Below, one piece after another: positions 1 to 6,691 of a stretch of 17,777 nucleotides of DNA. How positions within the stretch are numbered: position 1 is the first letter of the stretch; each line of letters begins with the position of its first letter. This DNA is from Pseudomonadota bacterium (GTDB taxonomy: Bacteria > Pseudomonadota > Gammaproteobacteria > Burkholderiales > Gallionellaceae): the NCBI GenBank assembly GCA_021781695.1, contig JAJXWG010000013.1:1-17777 (forward strand), in the 5' to 3' direction. The notes below the pieces were generated by a model that saw only the letters and a list, made by a program, of their open reading frames with translations, was not told where the DNA came from and searched no databases. The position numbers were made by a program, and so were the translations under genes.

Positions 1-29
1 GCAGTTTCTTCATACTGTTTCAGCCTCAC

Positions 30-1097
30 ATGTCTTCTGCGTTGGTTCACAATCTGATACGCCCTGAACTGCTCGCGCTGCATGCCTATCATGTGCCCGA
101 CAGCTCGGGCATGATCAAACTCGATGCGATGGAGAATCCGTACCATCTTCCGCAGTTTCTGAAAGATAAGATTGCGGCCATCGTCGCAGATTCTGAGATC
201 AACCGCTATCCAAACCCGGACCCCTTTGAACTCAAGGAAAAAATACGCCAGATCGAAGCCGTGCCCGAAGGATGCGACGTGCTGCTGGGCAACGGCTCGG
301 ATGAGCTGATCCAGCTGCTCGCCCTGGCGCTTAACAGGCCGGGGGCTACGCTGCTCTCGGTAGAGCCCTCGTTCGTGATGTACAGGATGATCGCAACTTT
401 TGTCGGCATGCGCTATGTCGGTGTGCCGCTTAAAGAAAATTTCTCGCTGGACATCGACGCGATGCTGGAGGCGATACGCCGCGAGCGGCCGGCCCTTGTG
501 TTCCTGGCCTATCCCAACAATCCGACAGGCAATCTTTTTTCTGCCGATCACATCAGGCAGATCATCGCCGCATCGCCCGGGCTTGTCGTGATCGATGAGG
601 CGTATTACGCATTTGCCAGCGACAGTTTCATGAAACACATCGCGGATTATCCTAATCTTTTGGTGATGCGCACCTTTTCAAAACTCGGCATGGCAGGCCT
701 GCGGCTGGGTTTTCTTGCAGGCAGCACTGACTGGCTGGATGAGCTGGAAAAGCTGCGTTTGCCGTATAATGTCGGCGTGCTGCCGCAGCGGGTTGCAGAG
801 GCGTTGCTGGAGAATCACGGCATACTTTTGCAGCAGGCAGACCAGATCAGAAAAGATCGCGCCGTGCTCTACAGGCAGTTGAGTGCAATTGCAGAAGTCT
901 ATCCATCGGAGGCGAACTTTTTGCTCTTCAGGATGGAGAATGCCGCGACGGTCTTCAATTCGCTTAAAGCGCGCGGCATGTTGATCAAGAATCTTGACGG
1001 GGCTCATGCGATGTTGAAGGATTGTTTGCGTGTGACGGTGGGCACGCCGCTTGAGTGTCAGAAATTTATCGAAGCATTGCAGGAAAGCATCGCTTGA
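30..1097 (+). CDS. hisC: Histidinol-phosphate aminotransferase HisC
   Basis: PLP-dependent class I/II aminotransferase that converts imidazole acetol-phosphate and glutamate to histidinol-phosphate in cytoplasmic histidine synthesis. The 355-residue product has the expected family length. Visible motifs are the substrate/PLP loop YPNNPTGN (residues 161-168), the PLP-ring contacts VIDEAYY (about 187-193) and the Schiff-base lysine K218 in TFSKLGMAGLR. The ATG at 30 gives an N-terminus typical of HisC (LIRPELLALHAYHVP), but no clear Shine-Dalgarno sequence precedes it and the frame stays open to the window edge, so the exact start is not fully secure. It is the first gene of the visible his operon and hisB follows 66 bp downstream. 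In related genomes hisG and hisD precede it. Confidence 0.95.
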   Translation: MSSALVHNLIRPELLALHAYHVPDSSGMIKLDAMENPYHLPQFLKDKIAAIVADSEINRYPNPDPFELKEKIRQIEAVPEGCDVLLGNGSDELIQLLALALNRPGATLLSVEPSFVMYRMIATFVGMRYVGVPLKENFSLDIDAMLEAIRRERPALVFLAYPNNPTGNLFSADHIRQIIAASPGLVVIDEAYYAFASDSFMKHIADYPNLLVMRTFSKLGMAGLRLGFLAGSTDWLDELEKLRLPYNVGVLPQRVAEALLENHGILLQQADQIRKDRAVLYRQLSAIAEVYPSEANFLLFRMENAATVFNSLKARGMLIKNLDGAHAMLKDCLRVTVGTPLECQKFIEALQESIA

Positions 1098-1104
1098 AAG
1101 GCAG

Positions 1105-1125
1105 TTCCACGCTCTTTGCGTGGGA
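1105..1125. repeat. Small palindrome in the hisC-hisB gap
   Basis: Between hisC and hisB there is a hairpin with arms TTCCACGC (1105-1112) and GCGTGGGA (1118-1125) and a 5-nt loop TCTTT. The six inner pairs are perfect and one G-T wobble lies further out. No T-run follows, so this is not a standard intrinsic terminator. The word resembles the TTCCCACGCT...GCGTGGGAA palindromes often found dispersed in environmental proteobacterial genomes; that comparison is from memory. Confidence 0.6.
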
Positions 1126-1163
1126 GATTGGATCTTAAGATTATATGATGGCCAAGGAAAAAC

Positions 1164-1751
1164 ATGCGTAGCGCGAAGGTCACACGCAACACCCTGGAGA
1201 CGCAGATCAGCGTTGAGTTGAATCTGGACGGTAAAGGCAAGGCGAGCTTTGAAACCGGCCTGCCGTTTCTCGATCACATGCTGGATCAGGTCGCGCGCCA
1301 CGGCCTTCTGGATATCAGCGTGGTGGCTAAGGGCGATCTGCATATCGATGCGCATCACACAGTCGAGGATCTGGGCATCACGCTGGGTCAGGCATTTAAT
1401 CAGGCCGTCGGCGACAAGCAGGGATTGACCCGTTATGGTCATGCCTATGTGCCGCTGGATGAAGCGCTCTCGCGCGTGGTGCTGGATCTGTCGGGCAGAC
1501 CGGGGCTTGTATACAATTGCGAATTCGTCAGAGCCAGCATAGGCGACTTCGATGTCGACCTGTTCCACGAATTCTTCCAGGGCTTCGTCAATCATGCGCT
1601 GGTCACCTTGCATGTCGACAATCTTTCGGGCAGCAACGCGCACCATCAGGCGGAGACGATCTTCAAGGCATTCGGCCGCGCGCTGCGCATGGCGCTGACG
1701 GTGGATTCCCGAATGACAGGGATGATGCCTTCCACCAAGGGCGTGCTGTAA
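1164..1751 (+). CDS. hisB: Imidazoleglycerol-phosphate dehydratase HisB
   Basis: Mn-dependent dehydratase that turns imidazole glycerol phosphate into imidazole acetol-phosphate. At 195 residues it is the monofunctional form, without the N-terminal histidinol-phosphatase domain fused to HisB in E. coli. Metal-binding signatures are clear: LDHMLDQVARHG (36-47), DAHHTVEDLGI (62-72) and SGSNAHHQAETIFKAFGRAL (155-174). The ATG at 1164 is preceded by AAGGA (1154-1158) at a good distance. The stop codon TAA overlaps the hisH start in the string TAATG (1749-1753), which indicates translational coupling, as expected for enzymes of consecutive steps. Confidence 0.96.
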   Translation: MRSAKVTRNTLETQISVELNLDGKGKASFETGLPFLDHMLDQVARHGLLDISVVAKGDLHIDAHHTVEDLGITLGQAFNQAVGDKQGLTRYGHAYVPLDEALSRVVLDLSGRPGLVYNCEFVRASIGDFDVDLFHEFFQGFVNHALVTLHVDNLSGSNAHHQAETIFKAFGRALRMALTVDSRMTGMMPSTKGVL

Positions 1752-2464
1752 TGGTCGATATTGCCATTGTCGATTACGGCATGGGAAATCTGCGCTCGGT
1801 CGAGCAGGCGATGCGCCATGCAGCACCAGGTCGCGAAGTCGTAGTGACCGATGATGCGGCTGTGATAGGGAATGCACAGCGTGTGGTTTTTCCGGGACAG
1901 GGCGCAATGCCAGATTGCATGCGAGAATTGGACGGCCGCGGTCTGCGTGGTGCGGTGCTTGAGGCAGCGAACGCCAGACCTTTTCTGGGTATCTGCATAG
2001 GCTTGCAGATGCTGTTTGAGAAGAGCGCGGAAGGCGATGTGGCGGGCCTGGGTGTATTGAAAGGCGAAGTGCTGCGGTTCGACGGCAACATGCGGGATGA
2101 GCAGGGCAACAGGTTGAAGGTGCCGCACATGGGATGGAATCAGGTGCGGCATGTTGGCCCTCTCTTCAATCCTCTCCCGCTTGCGAGCGAGGAGGCAAAC
2201 GCCGCTTCCGCCGTTGGCGGAAGCCGAAAGGCTAACCCTCATCCCTTGTGGGAAGGTATCGCCCAGGATGCGCGTTTTTATTATGTGCACAGCTATTACG
2301 TTGCGCCCGAAGACCGGAATCTCGTGCAGGCAACGAGCGATTACCCGGGGCCTTTCGTGTGTGCGGTGGCTCGTGACAACTTATTCGCGGTGCAATTTCA
2401 CCCGGAGAAAAGCCAGGCGGCAGGGCTTAGACTGCTGCAAAACTTTGTCCATTGGAATCCTTGA
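1751..2464 (+). CDS. hisH: Imidazole glycerol phosphate synthase, glutaminase subunit HisH (with in-frame insert)
   Basis: Class I glutamine amidotransferase that feeds ammonia to HisF. The N-terminus IAIVDYGMGNLRSV, the nucleophile Cys82 in FLGICIGLQMLF, and the His217/Glu219 pair in VQFHPEKS complete the catalytic triad. The start is the ATG overlapping the hisB stop; a longer open frame reaching back into hisB reads hisB out of frame and was discarded. The product has 237 residues, about 25-30 more than usual HisH (around 200-212). The excess lies between MGWNQV (128-132) and HPLWEGI (164-170), where homologues normally have only a few residues. This segment is proline-, alanine- and serine-rich and is encoded by a palindromic DNA stretch. 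The frame is kept and all catalytic residues are intact, so the enzyme is probably functional. Confidence 0.95.
   Translation: MVDIAIVDYGMGNLRSVEQAMRHAAPGREVVVTDDAAVIGNAQRVVFPGQGAMPDCMRELDGRGLRGAVLEAANARPFLGICIGLQMLFEKSAEGDVAGLGVLKGEVLRFDGNMRDEQGNRLKVPHMGWNQVRHVGPLFNPLPLASEEANAASAVGGSRKANPHPLWEGIAQDARFYYVHSYYVAPEDRNLVQATSDYPGPFVCAVARDNLFAVQFHPEKSQAAGLRLLQNFVHWNP
2153..2233. repeat. Palindromic in-frame insert within hisH
   Basis: This stretch encodes the extra residues of HisH (about 135-161). It contains a perfect 9-bp stem GCTTCCGCC (2204-2212) / GGCGGAAGC (2216-2224) with loop GTT. Just upstream is a second partial dyad around CTCCCGCTTGCGAGCGAGGAG-like sequence (about 2173-2193). The words resemble extragenic palindromic elements of the CCCTCATCCC...CTCTCCCGCTTGCG type that I recall from other proteobacteria. 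The exact borders are an estimate from comparison with typical HisH length, not from an alignment. Confidence 0.6.
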
Positions 2465-2476
2465 TTTATACCCACC

Positions 2477-3226
2477 ATGCTAATAATTCCTGCGATTGAT
2501 TTAAAAGACGGTCATTGTGTGCGCCTAAAACAGGGCGTGATGGAAGATTCAACCGTGTTTTCCGAGGATCCTGCGGCGACCGCGCGGCACTGGCTGGAAC
2601 AGGGCGCGAAGCGCCTGCATCTGGTCGATCTGAATGGTGCATTTGCCGGCAAACCCAAAAATGAATCTGCGGTTCGCAGCATCATCGATGCGGTGGGAGC
2701 GGATATGCCAGTGCAGTTGGGCGGCGGCATCCGGGACCTGGAAACCATAGAACGTTATCTCGATCTGGGTGTGACCTACATCATCGTCGGCACGGCTGCG
2801 GTGAAGGTGCCTGGCTTTCTGCACGAAGCCTGCGATGCATTTCCCGGACACATCATGGTGGGGCTGGATGCCAAGGGCGGCAAGGTGGCGGTCAACGGCT
2901 GGTCCAAGCTCACAGGCCACGACGTGGCCGACCTTGCAAAACGCTTCGAGGATTACGGCGTGGAGGCGATCATCTACACCGACATCGGCCGCGACGGCAT
3001 GCTAAGCGGCGTGAACATCGAGGCGACGGTGGAGCTTGCGCGACCGCTTCATGTACCCGTGATCGCCAGCGGCGGCATCACCAATCTGGACGATGTGCGC
3101 AATCTTTGTCAGGTCGAGAGCGAAGGAATCACGGGTGCGATCACCGGACGCGCGATCTATGAGGGTACGCTCGACTTCGCCGCAGCACAGGCGCTGGCAA
3201 ACGAGCTCTCACCCCGTCTGCCTTAA
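2477..3226 (+). CDS. hisA: ProFAR isomerase HisA
   Basis: 1-(5-phosphoribosyl)-5-[(5-phosphoribosylamino)methylideneamino]imidazole-4-carboxamide isomerase, a TIM-barrel Amadori-rearrangement enzyme supplying PRFAR to HisF/HisH. The product has 249 residues, the usual length. The general acid/base aspartates are seen as D8 in IPAIDLKDG and D131 in GLDAKGGKVAVNGW. Phosphate-binding loops are GGGIRD (82-87) and the later ASGGI, and YTDIGRDGM (167-175) is the family signature. The gene begins 12 bp after hisH and ends 2 bp before hisF, so it is part of the same transcript. Its Shine-Dalgarno sequence is weak, suggesting coupling to hisH translation. Confidence 0.96.
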   Translation: MLIIPAIDLKDGHCVRLKQGVMEDSTVFSEDPAATARHWLEQGAKRLHLVDLNGAFAGKPKNESAVRSIIDAVGADMPVQLGGGIRDLETIERYLDLGVTYIIVGTAAVKVPGFLHEACDAFPGHIMVGLDAKGGKVAVNGWSKLTGHDVADLAKRFEDYGVEAIIYTDIGRDGMLSGVNIEATVELARPLHVPVIASGGITNLDDVRNLCQVESEGITGAITGRAIYEGTLDFAAAQALANELSPRLP

Positions 3227-3228
3227 CC

Positions 3229-3987
3229 ATGCTGGCCAAACGCATCATTCCCTGTCTGGATGTGACCGCAGGCCGGGTGGTCAAGGGGGTCAGCTTTGTT
3301 TCGCTGCGCGATGCGGGCGACCCGGTCGAGATTGCGCGCCGCTACGACGAACAGGGCGCAGATGAGTTGACCTTTCTGGACATCACCGCAAGTTCGGATG
3401 ACAGGGGCATCATCTTCCGCATCATAGAACAGGTCGCTTCCCAGGTGTTCATACCGTTGACGGTGGGCGGAGGGGTGCGGGAAGTCAGTGACGTGCGCAA
3501 TCTGCTCAATGCGGGTGCGGACAAGGTCAGCATCAACACCTCCGCAGTGACAAATCCACAGCTGGTCGCAGATGCGGCAGCGCGTTTCGGCTCGCAGTGC
3601 ATCGTGGTGGCGATCGATGCAAAGCAAGTGGCGAATGATCGCTGGGAGGTATATACCCACGGCGGGCGGAATGCCACAGGCCTGGACGCGGTGGAATGGG
3701 CAAGGAAGATGCAGAGCCTTGGTGCAGGAGAAATACTCTTGACCAGCATGGACCGCGACGGGCAGAAAAACGGCTTCGATTTGGCATTGACCCGGCGCGT
3801 GAGCGATGCGCTGGAAATTCCGGTGATTGCAAGCGGCGGCGTGGGCAACCTGCAGCATCTGGCAGACGGCGTTTTGCAGGGCGGGGCGGATGCGGTGCTT
3901 GCCGCGAGCATATTCCACTTCGGCGAATACACGGTTGAACAGGCCAAACAGTATATGGCGTCCCAAGGCATAGAGGTGCGGCTGTGA
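3229..3987 (+). CDS. hisF: Imidazole glycerol phosphate synthase, cyclase subunit HisF
   Basis: TIM-barrel cyclase that, with ammonia from HisH, converts PRFAR to imidazole glycerol phosphate and AICAR. The 252-residue product has the normal length. The N-terminus MLAKRIIPCLDVTAGRVVKG contains catalytic D11, and D130 is in VVAIDAKQV. Phosphate sites are TVGGGVR (78-84) and IASGGVGN, with the family signature LLTSMDRDGQKNGFD. HisF is a structural paralogue of HisA. The start lies 2 bp after the hisA stop. A palindromic element fills most of the 94-bp gap to hisI. Confidence 0.97.
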   Translation: MLAKRIIPCLDVTAGRVVKGVSFVSLRDAGDPVEIARRYDEQGADELTFLDITASSDDRGIIFRIIEQVASQVFIPLTVGGGVREVSDVRNLLNAGADKVSINTSAVTNPQLVADAAARFGSQCIVVAIDAKQVANDRWEVYTHGGRNATGLDAVEWARKMQSLGAGEILLTSMDRDGQKNGFDLALTRRVSDALEIPVIASGGVGNLQHLADGVLQGGADAVLAASIFHFGEYTVEQAKQYMASQGIEVRL

Positions 3988-4003
3988 GTTTGAAAACTTA
4001 TTT

Positions 4004-4066
4004 GCCACAGAGAACGCAGAGAAAACCTTTGGGCAAGGTTTTGAATTTCTCTGTGATCTCGGTGGC
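4004..4066. repeat. Nested palindromic element between hisF and hisI
   Basis: The two outer arms, 4004-4025 and 4045-4066, are inverted copies matching at 18 of 22 positions; the left arm begins GCCACAGAGAACGC and the right arm ends TGATCTCGGTGGC. Within them lies a perfect inner hairpin AAAACCTT (4022-4029) / AAGGTTTT (4035-4042) with loop TGGGC. The whole segment could fold into one 63-nt hairpin in RNA. It resembles the CACAGAG...CTCTGTG class of dispersed palindromes found in many environmental proteobacteria (recalled, not searched). It ends 7 nt before the hisI Shine-Dalgarno sequence. Confidence 0.75.
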
Positions 4067-4081
4067 CGGTTTGGAGTATTT

Positions 4082-4486
4082 GTGAGTGAGGCGTGGCTGG
4101 ATAAGGTGAACTGGCAAGACGATGGGCTTGTGCCGGCGATCGCGCAGGATGCTGCGACGGGCCGCGTGCTGATGGTCGCGTGGATGAATCGAGAGGCTTT
4201 GAAGCTGACATGGCAAAAGAGCGAGGCGGTATACTGGTCGCGTTCGCGCAAAAAACTCTGGCACAAGGGCGAGGAATCGGGGCATATACAGAGGGTCAAA
4301 GAAATCAGGCTGGATTGCGATGCGGACGTGATCCTGCTGCAGATCGAACAGCAAGGCGGCATCGCCTGTCATACCGGGCGCGAGAGCTGTTTTTTCGCTC
4401 GCCTCGAAAAGGATGAATGGCGGGTGGTCGATGAAGTGCTAAAATCGCCCGATGAAATATATGGCAAAGCAGATGGTAGCCAGTAG
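4082..4486 (+). CDS. hisI: Phosphoribosyl-AMP cyclohydrolase HisI
   Basis: Zn/Mg-dependent hydrolase that opens the purine ring of phosphoribosyl-AMP, the third step of histidine synthesis. The product is a 134-residue monofunctional enzyme, not fused to HisE as in enterobacteria. Metal ligands are visible in RLDCDAD (76-82) and in CHTGRESCF (96-104), where C96 and C103 belong to the zinc site. Other family motifs are VAWMNREAL (32-40) and YWSRSRKKLWHKGEESG (51-67). The start is GTG at 4082, supported by GGAG at 4073-4076 five bases upstream and by the fit to the family N-terminus. It lies directly behind the palindromic element. Confidence 0.95.
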   Translation: MSEAWLDKVNWQDDGLVPAIAQDAATGRVLMVAWMNREALKLTWQKSEAVYWSRSRKKLWHKGEESGHIQRVKEIRLDCDADVILLQIEQQGGIACHTGRESCFFARLEKDEWRVVDEVLKSPDEIYGKADGSQ

Positions 4487-4522
4487 CAAGTGGCCGTAGT
4501 CAGTCTGGCTTTCAGGATAAAG

Positions 4523-4846
4523 ATGAATCAGGATATTTTAAAAAAGCTGACTGAGACGATAGAGGCGCGCAAGCAGGCTTCCCCGGACAGCTCCTATGTT
4601 GCAAAGCTCTTTGCAAAGGGCGAAGATGCGATACTGAAGAAGGTAGGAGAAGAAGCGACAGAAGTCATCCTTGCGAGCAAATCCGCGCAGCGTGAACAGA
4701 TCGTCTATGAGACCGCGGATCTTTTGTTTCATTGCATGGTGATGCTAGCGTTTCACGGCCTGCAAGCGGATGATGTGCTCAAAGAGCTGGAGCGTCGCGA
4801 GGGGCTGTCAGGCATTGTTGAAAAGAATAGCAGGGCTGAAAAATGA
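4523..4846 (+). CDS. hisE: Phosphoribosyl-ATP pyrophosphatase HisE
   Basis: All-alpha NTP pyrophosphohydrolase that converts phosphoribosyl-ATP to phosphoribosyl-AMP, the step before HisI. The 107-residue product has the normal length of stand-alone HisE. Mg-binding helices are visible in KKVGEEATEVILA (39-51) and YETADLLFH (62-70). I chose the ATG at 4523 because AGGA (4514-4517) precedes it by five bases and the family N-terminus begins there. An in-frame GTG at 4490 would add 11 residues without family support. The stop overlaps the next gene (ATGA, 4843-4846), indicating translational coupling to the HIT gene. Confidence 0.94.
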   Translation: MNQDILKKLTETIEARKQASPDSSYVAKLFAKGEDAILKKVGEEATEVILASKSAQREQIVYETADLLFHCMVMLAFHGLQADDVLKELERREGLSGIVEKNSRAEK

Positions 4847-5190
4847 GCGACTGTCTGTTTTGCAAAATTGTGCGCGATGAAATACCCTGTCGCAAAGTGT
4901 ACGAGGACGATGAGGTGCTGGCGTTTCACGACATCAATCCTGTAGCACCCGTACATTTCATGCTGATACCCAAGCTGCATCTGGATTCGCTGGCGGAGGC
5001 AGAGGATGCGCATGTTGCGTTGCTTGGCAGGATGCTGGTGCTGGCGCCCAGACTTGCGAAACAGCAGGGACTGGACAACGGGTTCCGCACGGTGATCAAT
5101 ACCGGGCGGGGAGGCGGACAGGAAGTGTTTCATTTGCACATACATGTCATAGGCGGCGGCAACATCCCGCCCATGGTGCGTCGAAGTTAA
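4843..5190 (+). CDS. hinT: HIT-family (HinT-like) nucleotide hydrolase
   Basis: Small histidine-triad protein of 115 residues, probably a purine nucleoside phosphoramidase/nucleotidyl hydrolase of the HinT branch. The triad HLHIHVIGG (97-105) carries the catalytic central histidine H99. The N-terminal CLFCKIV (4-10) with C4 and C7 is a common feature of the family. The start codon overlaps the hisE stop by four bases. A HIT gene between hisE and tatA is common in betaproteobacteria, to my knowledge. A direct link to histidine synthesis is not established; the adjacency may only reflect co-transcription. Confidence 0.9.
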   Translation: MSDCLFCKIVRDEIPCRKVYEDDEVLAFHDINPVAPVHFMLIPKLHLDSLAEAEDAHVALLGRMLVLAPRLAKQQGLDNGFRTVINTGRGGGQEVFHLHIHVIGGGNIPPMVRRS

Positions 5191-5204
5191 ACCGGGAGAA
5201 TATC

Positions 5205-5420
5205 ATGGGTTCATTAAGCATTTGGCATTGGTTGATCGTACTGGTCGTGGTGATGATGGTGTTTGGCACCAAGAAGCTGCGCAATATAGGCAGCGATCTG
5301 GGCGGCGCGGTCAAGGGTTTCAAGGAGGGCATGGCCTCTGACGAGCCGCCCAAGCAGGTTAAAGATGAGGGCAATACCATAGAGGGCGAAGTCAAAAGCA
5401 AAACGCACAGCAACGTTTGA
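5205..5420 (+). CDS. tatA: Sec-independent protein translocase subunit TatA
   Basis: Pore-forming/membrane-thinning subunit of the twin-arginine translocase, which moves folded proteins across the inner membrane. The 71 residues comprise a short N-terminal transmembrane helix (SIWHWLIVLVVVMMVF, 5-20), the conserved FG hinge (F20-G21), an amphipathic helix (KKLRNIGSDLGGAVKGFKEG) and a charged tail. GGGAG about 10 bases upstream of the ATG serves as Shine-Dalgarno sequence. The gene lies 14 bp after the HIT gene. It is separated from tatB by 171 bp containing a large inverted repeat. A likely client is ActB1, encoded about 6 kb downstream. Confidence 0.95.
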   Translation: MGSLSIWHWLIVLVVVMMVFGTKKLRNIGSDLGGAVKGFKEGMASDEPPKQVKDEGNTIEGEVKSKTHSNV

Positions 5421-5428
5421 ACTGCATC

Positions 5429-5569
5429 TCACGCGGAGATGCGGATAACGCGGAGAAAAGCCGGAACAAAATAATAAAACTGAAACAACCATGGAATAAG
5501 ACAACTGTTCCATTCAGATATTTTTTGGTTTTGTTATATGGTTTTGATTTTCTCCGCGCCTTTGCGTGA
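5429..5569. repeat. Large inverted-repeat element between tatA and tatB
   Basis: The 171-bp gap between tatA and tatB contains no gene but a long inverted repeat. TCACGC (5429-5434) pairs with GCGTGA (5564-5569), and CGCGGAGAAAA (5449-5459) pairs perfectly with TTTTCTCCGCG (5548-5558). Inside is a smaller hairpin ATGGAA (5491-5496) / TTCCAT (5508-5513) followed by a run of six T (5521-5526). After the right arm comes another run of seven T (5575-5581), just before the tatB Shine-Dalgarno sequence. The right arm shares its core with sequence at 7982-7999. Either hairpin plus T-run could act as a partial terminator or RNA-processing site; this is inference. Confidence 0.7.
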
Positions 5570-5591
5570 TTATGTTTTTTTAGGATGAATC

Positions 5592-5927
5592 ATGTTTGAC
5601 TTTAGTATCGGCGAGCTGATGGTGGTCATGGTCGTCGCACTCGTCGTCATCGGGCCTGAACGGCTGCCCAAAGTGGCGCGCACCCTGGGGCATCTTTATG
5701 GCCGCGCCCAGCGCTATGTGAACAGCGTAAAGTCAGACATCGAGCGGGACATGGCAGTCGAGGAATACCGGCAATTGCAGCAGAAGATACAGGAAGAAGC
5801 TGCCAGCGTGCATGCGGCAGTCGGGCAGACCGCGCAGACGGTGAGCCAGCAGATGCAGGAAATCAATCGCGTGATCGCCGAGCAGCCGGCCGAAATCAAG
5901 CCGCCTGCTGAGTTGCCTAAATCCTGA
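5592..5927 (+). CDS. tatB: Sec-independent protein translocase subunit TatB
   Basis: Twin-arginine translocase subunit that forms the substrate receptor with TatC. The 111-residue product begins MFDFSIGELMVV with the conserved E8 in the membrane helix, followed by the hinge GPERLPK (21-27). A long amphipathic/coiled-coil stretch then runs to about residue 90, and the tail is proline-rich. This N-terminus distinguishes it from TatA. AGGATGA (5582-5588) precedes the ATG. tatC starts 29 bp downstream. The separation from tatA by a palindromic element is unusual, because these genes are normally packed tightly. Confidence 0.94.
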   Translation: MFDFSIGELMVVMVVALVVIGPERLPKVARTLGHLYGRAQRYVNSVKSDIERDMAVEEYRQLQQKIQEEAASVHAAVGQTAQTVSQQMQEINRVIAEQPAEIKPPAELPKS

Positions 5928-5956
5928 TGATTTCAACCAGATCCAGAATGACGTAG

Positions 5957-6691
5957 ATGAGCACCAGCGAGAGCTTCATTGCCCACCTGATCGAGCTGCG
6001 CAAACGGCTGATGCGCTCGATGATCGCGCTGCTGGTGGTGTTCGTCTGCCTTTTCCCCTGGTCCTCGAAGTTGTACGCGCTGCTTGCGAAACCGCTTCTG
6101 GCAAAGCTGCCCAAGGGCGGGCAGATGATTGCAACCGATGTGACCACACCTTTTTTCGTGCCGCTCAAGGTTGCGCTGATGGCGGCTTTTCTGATCGCGC
6201 TCCCTTTCATTCTCTATCAGCTCTGGCGCTTCGTCGCGCCCGGCCTGTACGCGCATGAGAAGCGGATGGTTCTGCCGCTGATCTTTTCCAGCACGCTGCT
6301 TTTCTTTTGCGGCATGACATTCGCCTATTTCGTGGTGTTCCCCATCGTGTTCGGATTCATCACTTCATCCGCTCCCGCAGGCGTTGCGGTAATGACCGAC
6401 ATCGACAAATATCTGAGCTTTGTTCTTACCATGTTCATGGCGTTTGGCGTCACCTTCCAGGTGCCCGTGGCTGTCGTGCTCCTTGTGCGCATGGGCGTGG
6501 TGAGTGTGGCGAAACTGCGGGAGATACGTCCGTACATCGTGGTGGCCTCTTTCGTGGTCGGCGCGATCTTCACGCCTCCCGATGTCGTCTCGCAAATGAT
6601 GCTGGCGGTTCCGCTCTGGGTCTTGTATGAGGCAGGCATAATCGTTGCGAGCTGGACGGCGTCCACTTCCCTGAATCGTGATGACAGCTGA
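5957..6691 (+). CDS. tatC: Sec-independent protein translocase subunit TatC
   Basis: Polytopic Tat receptor subunit that recognises the twin-arginine signal. The 244 residues have the family topology of six membrane helices. The cytoplasmic N-terminus FIAHLIELRKRL (7-18) contains the conserved E13 and R15 region involved in signal-peptide binding. Typical late motifs are VGAIFTPPDVVSQMMLAVPL and the following WVLYEAGI. The ATG at 5957 is chosen by family fit; a strong Shine-Dalgarno sequence is not visible. The 3' end overlaps the next reading frame by about 11 bp, so the MscS-like gene is probably translated from the same message. Confidence 0.96.
   Translation: MSTSESFIAHLIELRKRLMRSMIALLVVFVCLFPWSSKLYALLAKPLLAKLPKGGQMIATDVTTPFFVPLKVALMAAFLIALPFILYQLWRFVAPGLYAHEKRMVLPLIFSSTLLFFCGMTFAYFVVFPIVFGFITSSAPAGVAVMTDIDKYLSFVLTMFMAFGVTFQVPVAVVLLVRMGVVSVAKLREIRPYIVVASFVVGAIFTPPDVVSQMMLAVPLWVLYEAGIIVASWTASTSLNRDDS

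Noticed and set aside
1517..1750. N-terminal extension of hisH into hisB
   Set aside because: The frame is open upstream, but it translates hisB out of frame. HisH homologues start at the ATG that overlaps the hisB stop.
678..1907. 409-codon open frame on the - strand across hisC, hisB and hisH
   Set aside because: It runs antisense to three well-supported his genes, has a low-complexity His/Gln/Arg-rich translation and no family features. It is a shadow of high third-position GC bias.
3223..4362. Long - strand open frame (379 codons) across hisF and hisI
   Set aside because: Antisense to two certain genes and through a palindromic gap, with no recognisable domain in the translation.
4476..4504. 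Short direct repeat GTAGCCAGT / GTAGTCAGT between hisI and hisE
   Set aside because: The two 9-nt words, 20 bp apart, are too short and partly within the hisI end. Could be a minor slippage product; no function is suggested.
4004..5569. CRISPR-like array
   Set aside because: The repeats are inverted, of differing sequence and irregularly spaced, with no direct repeats and spacers and no cas genes.
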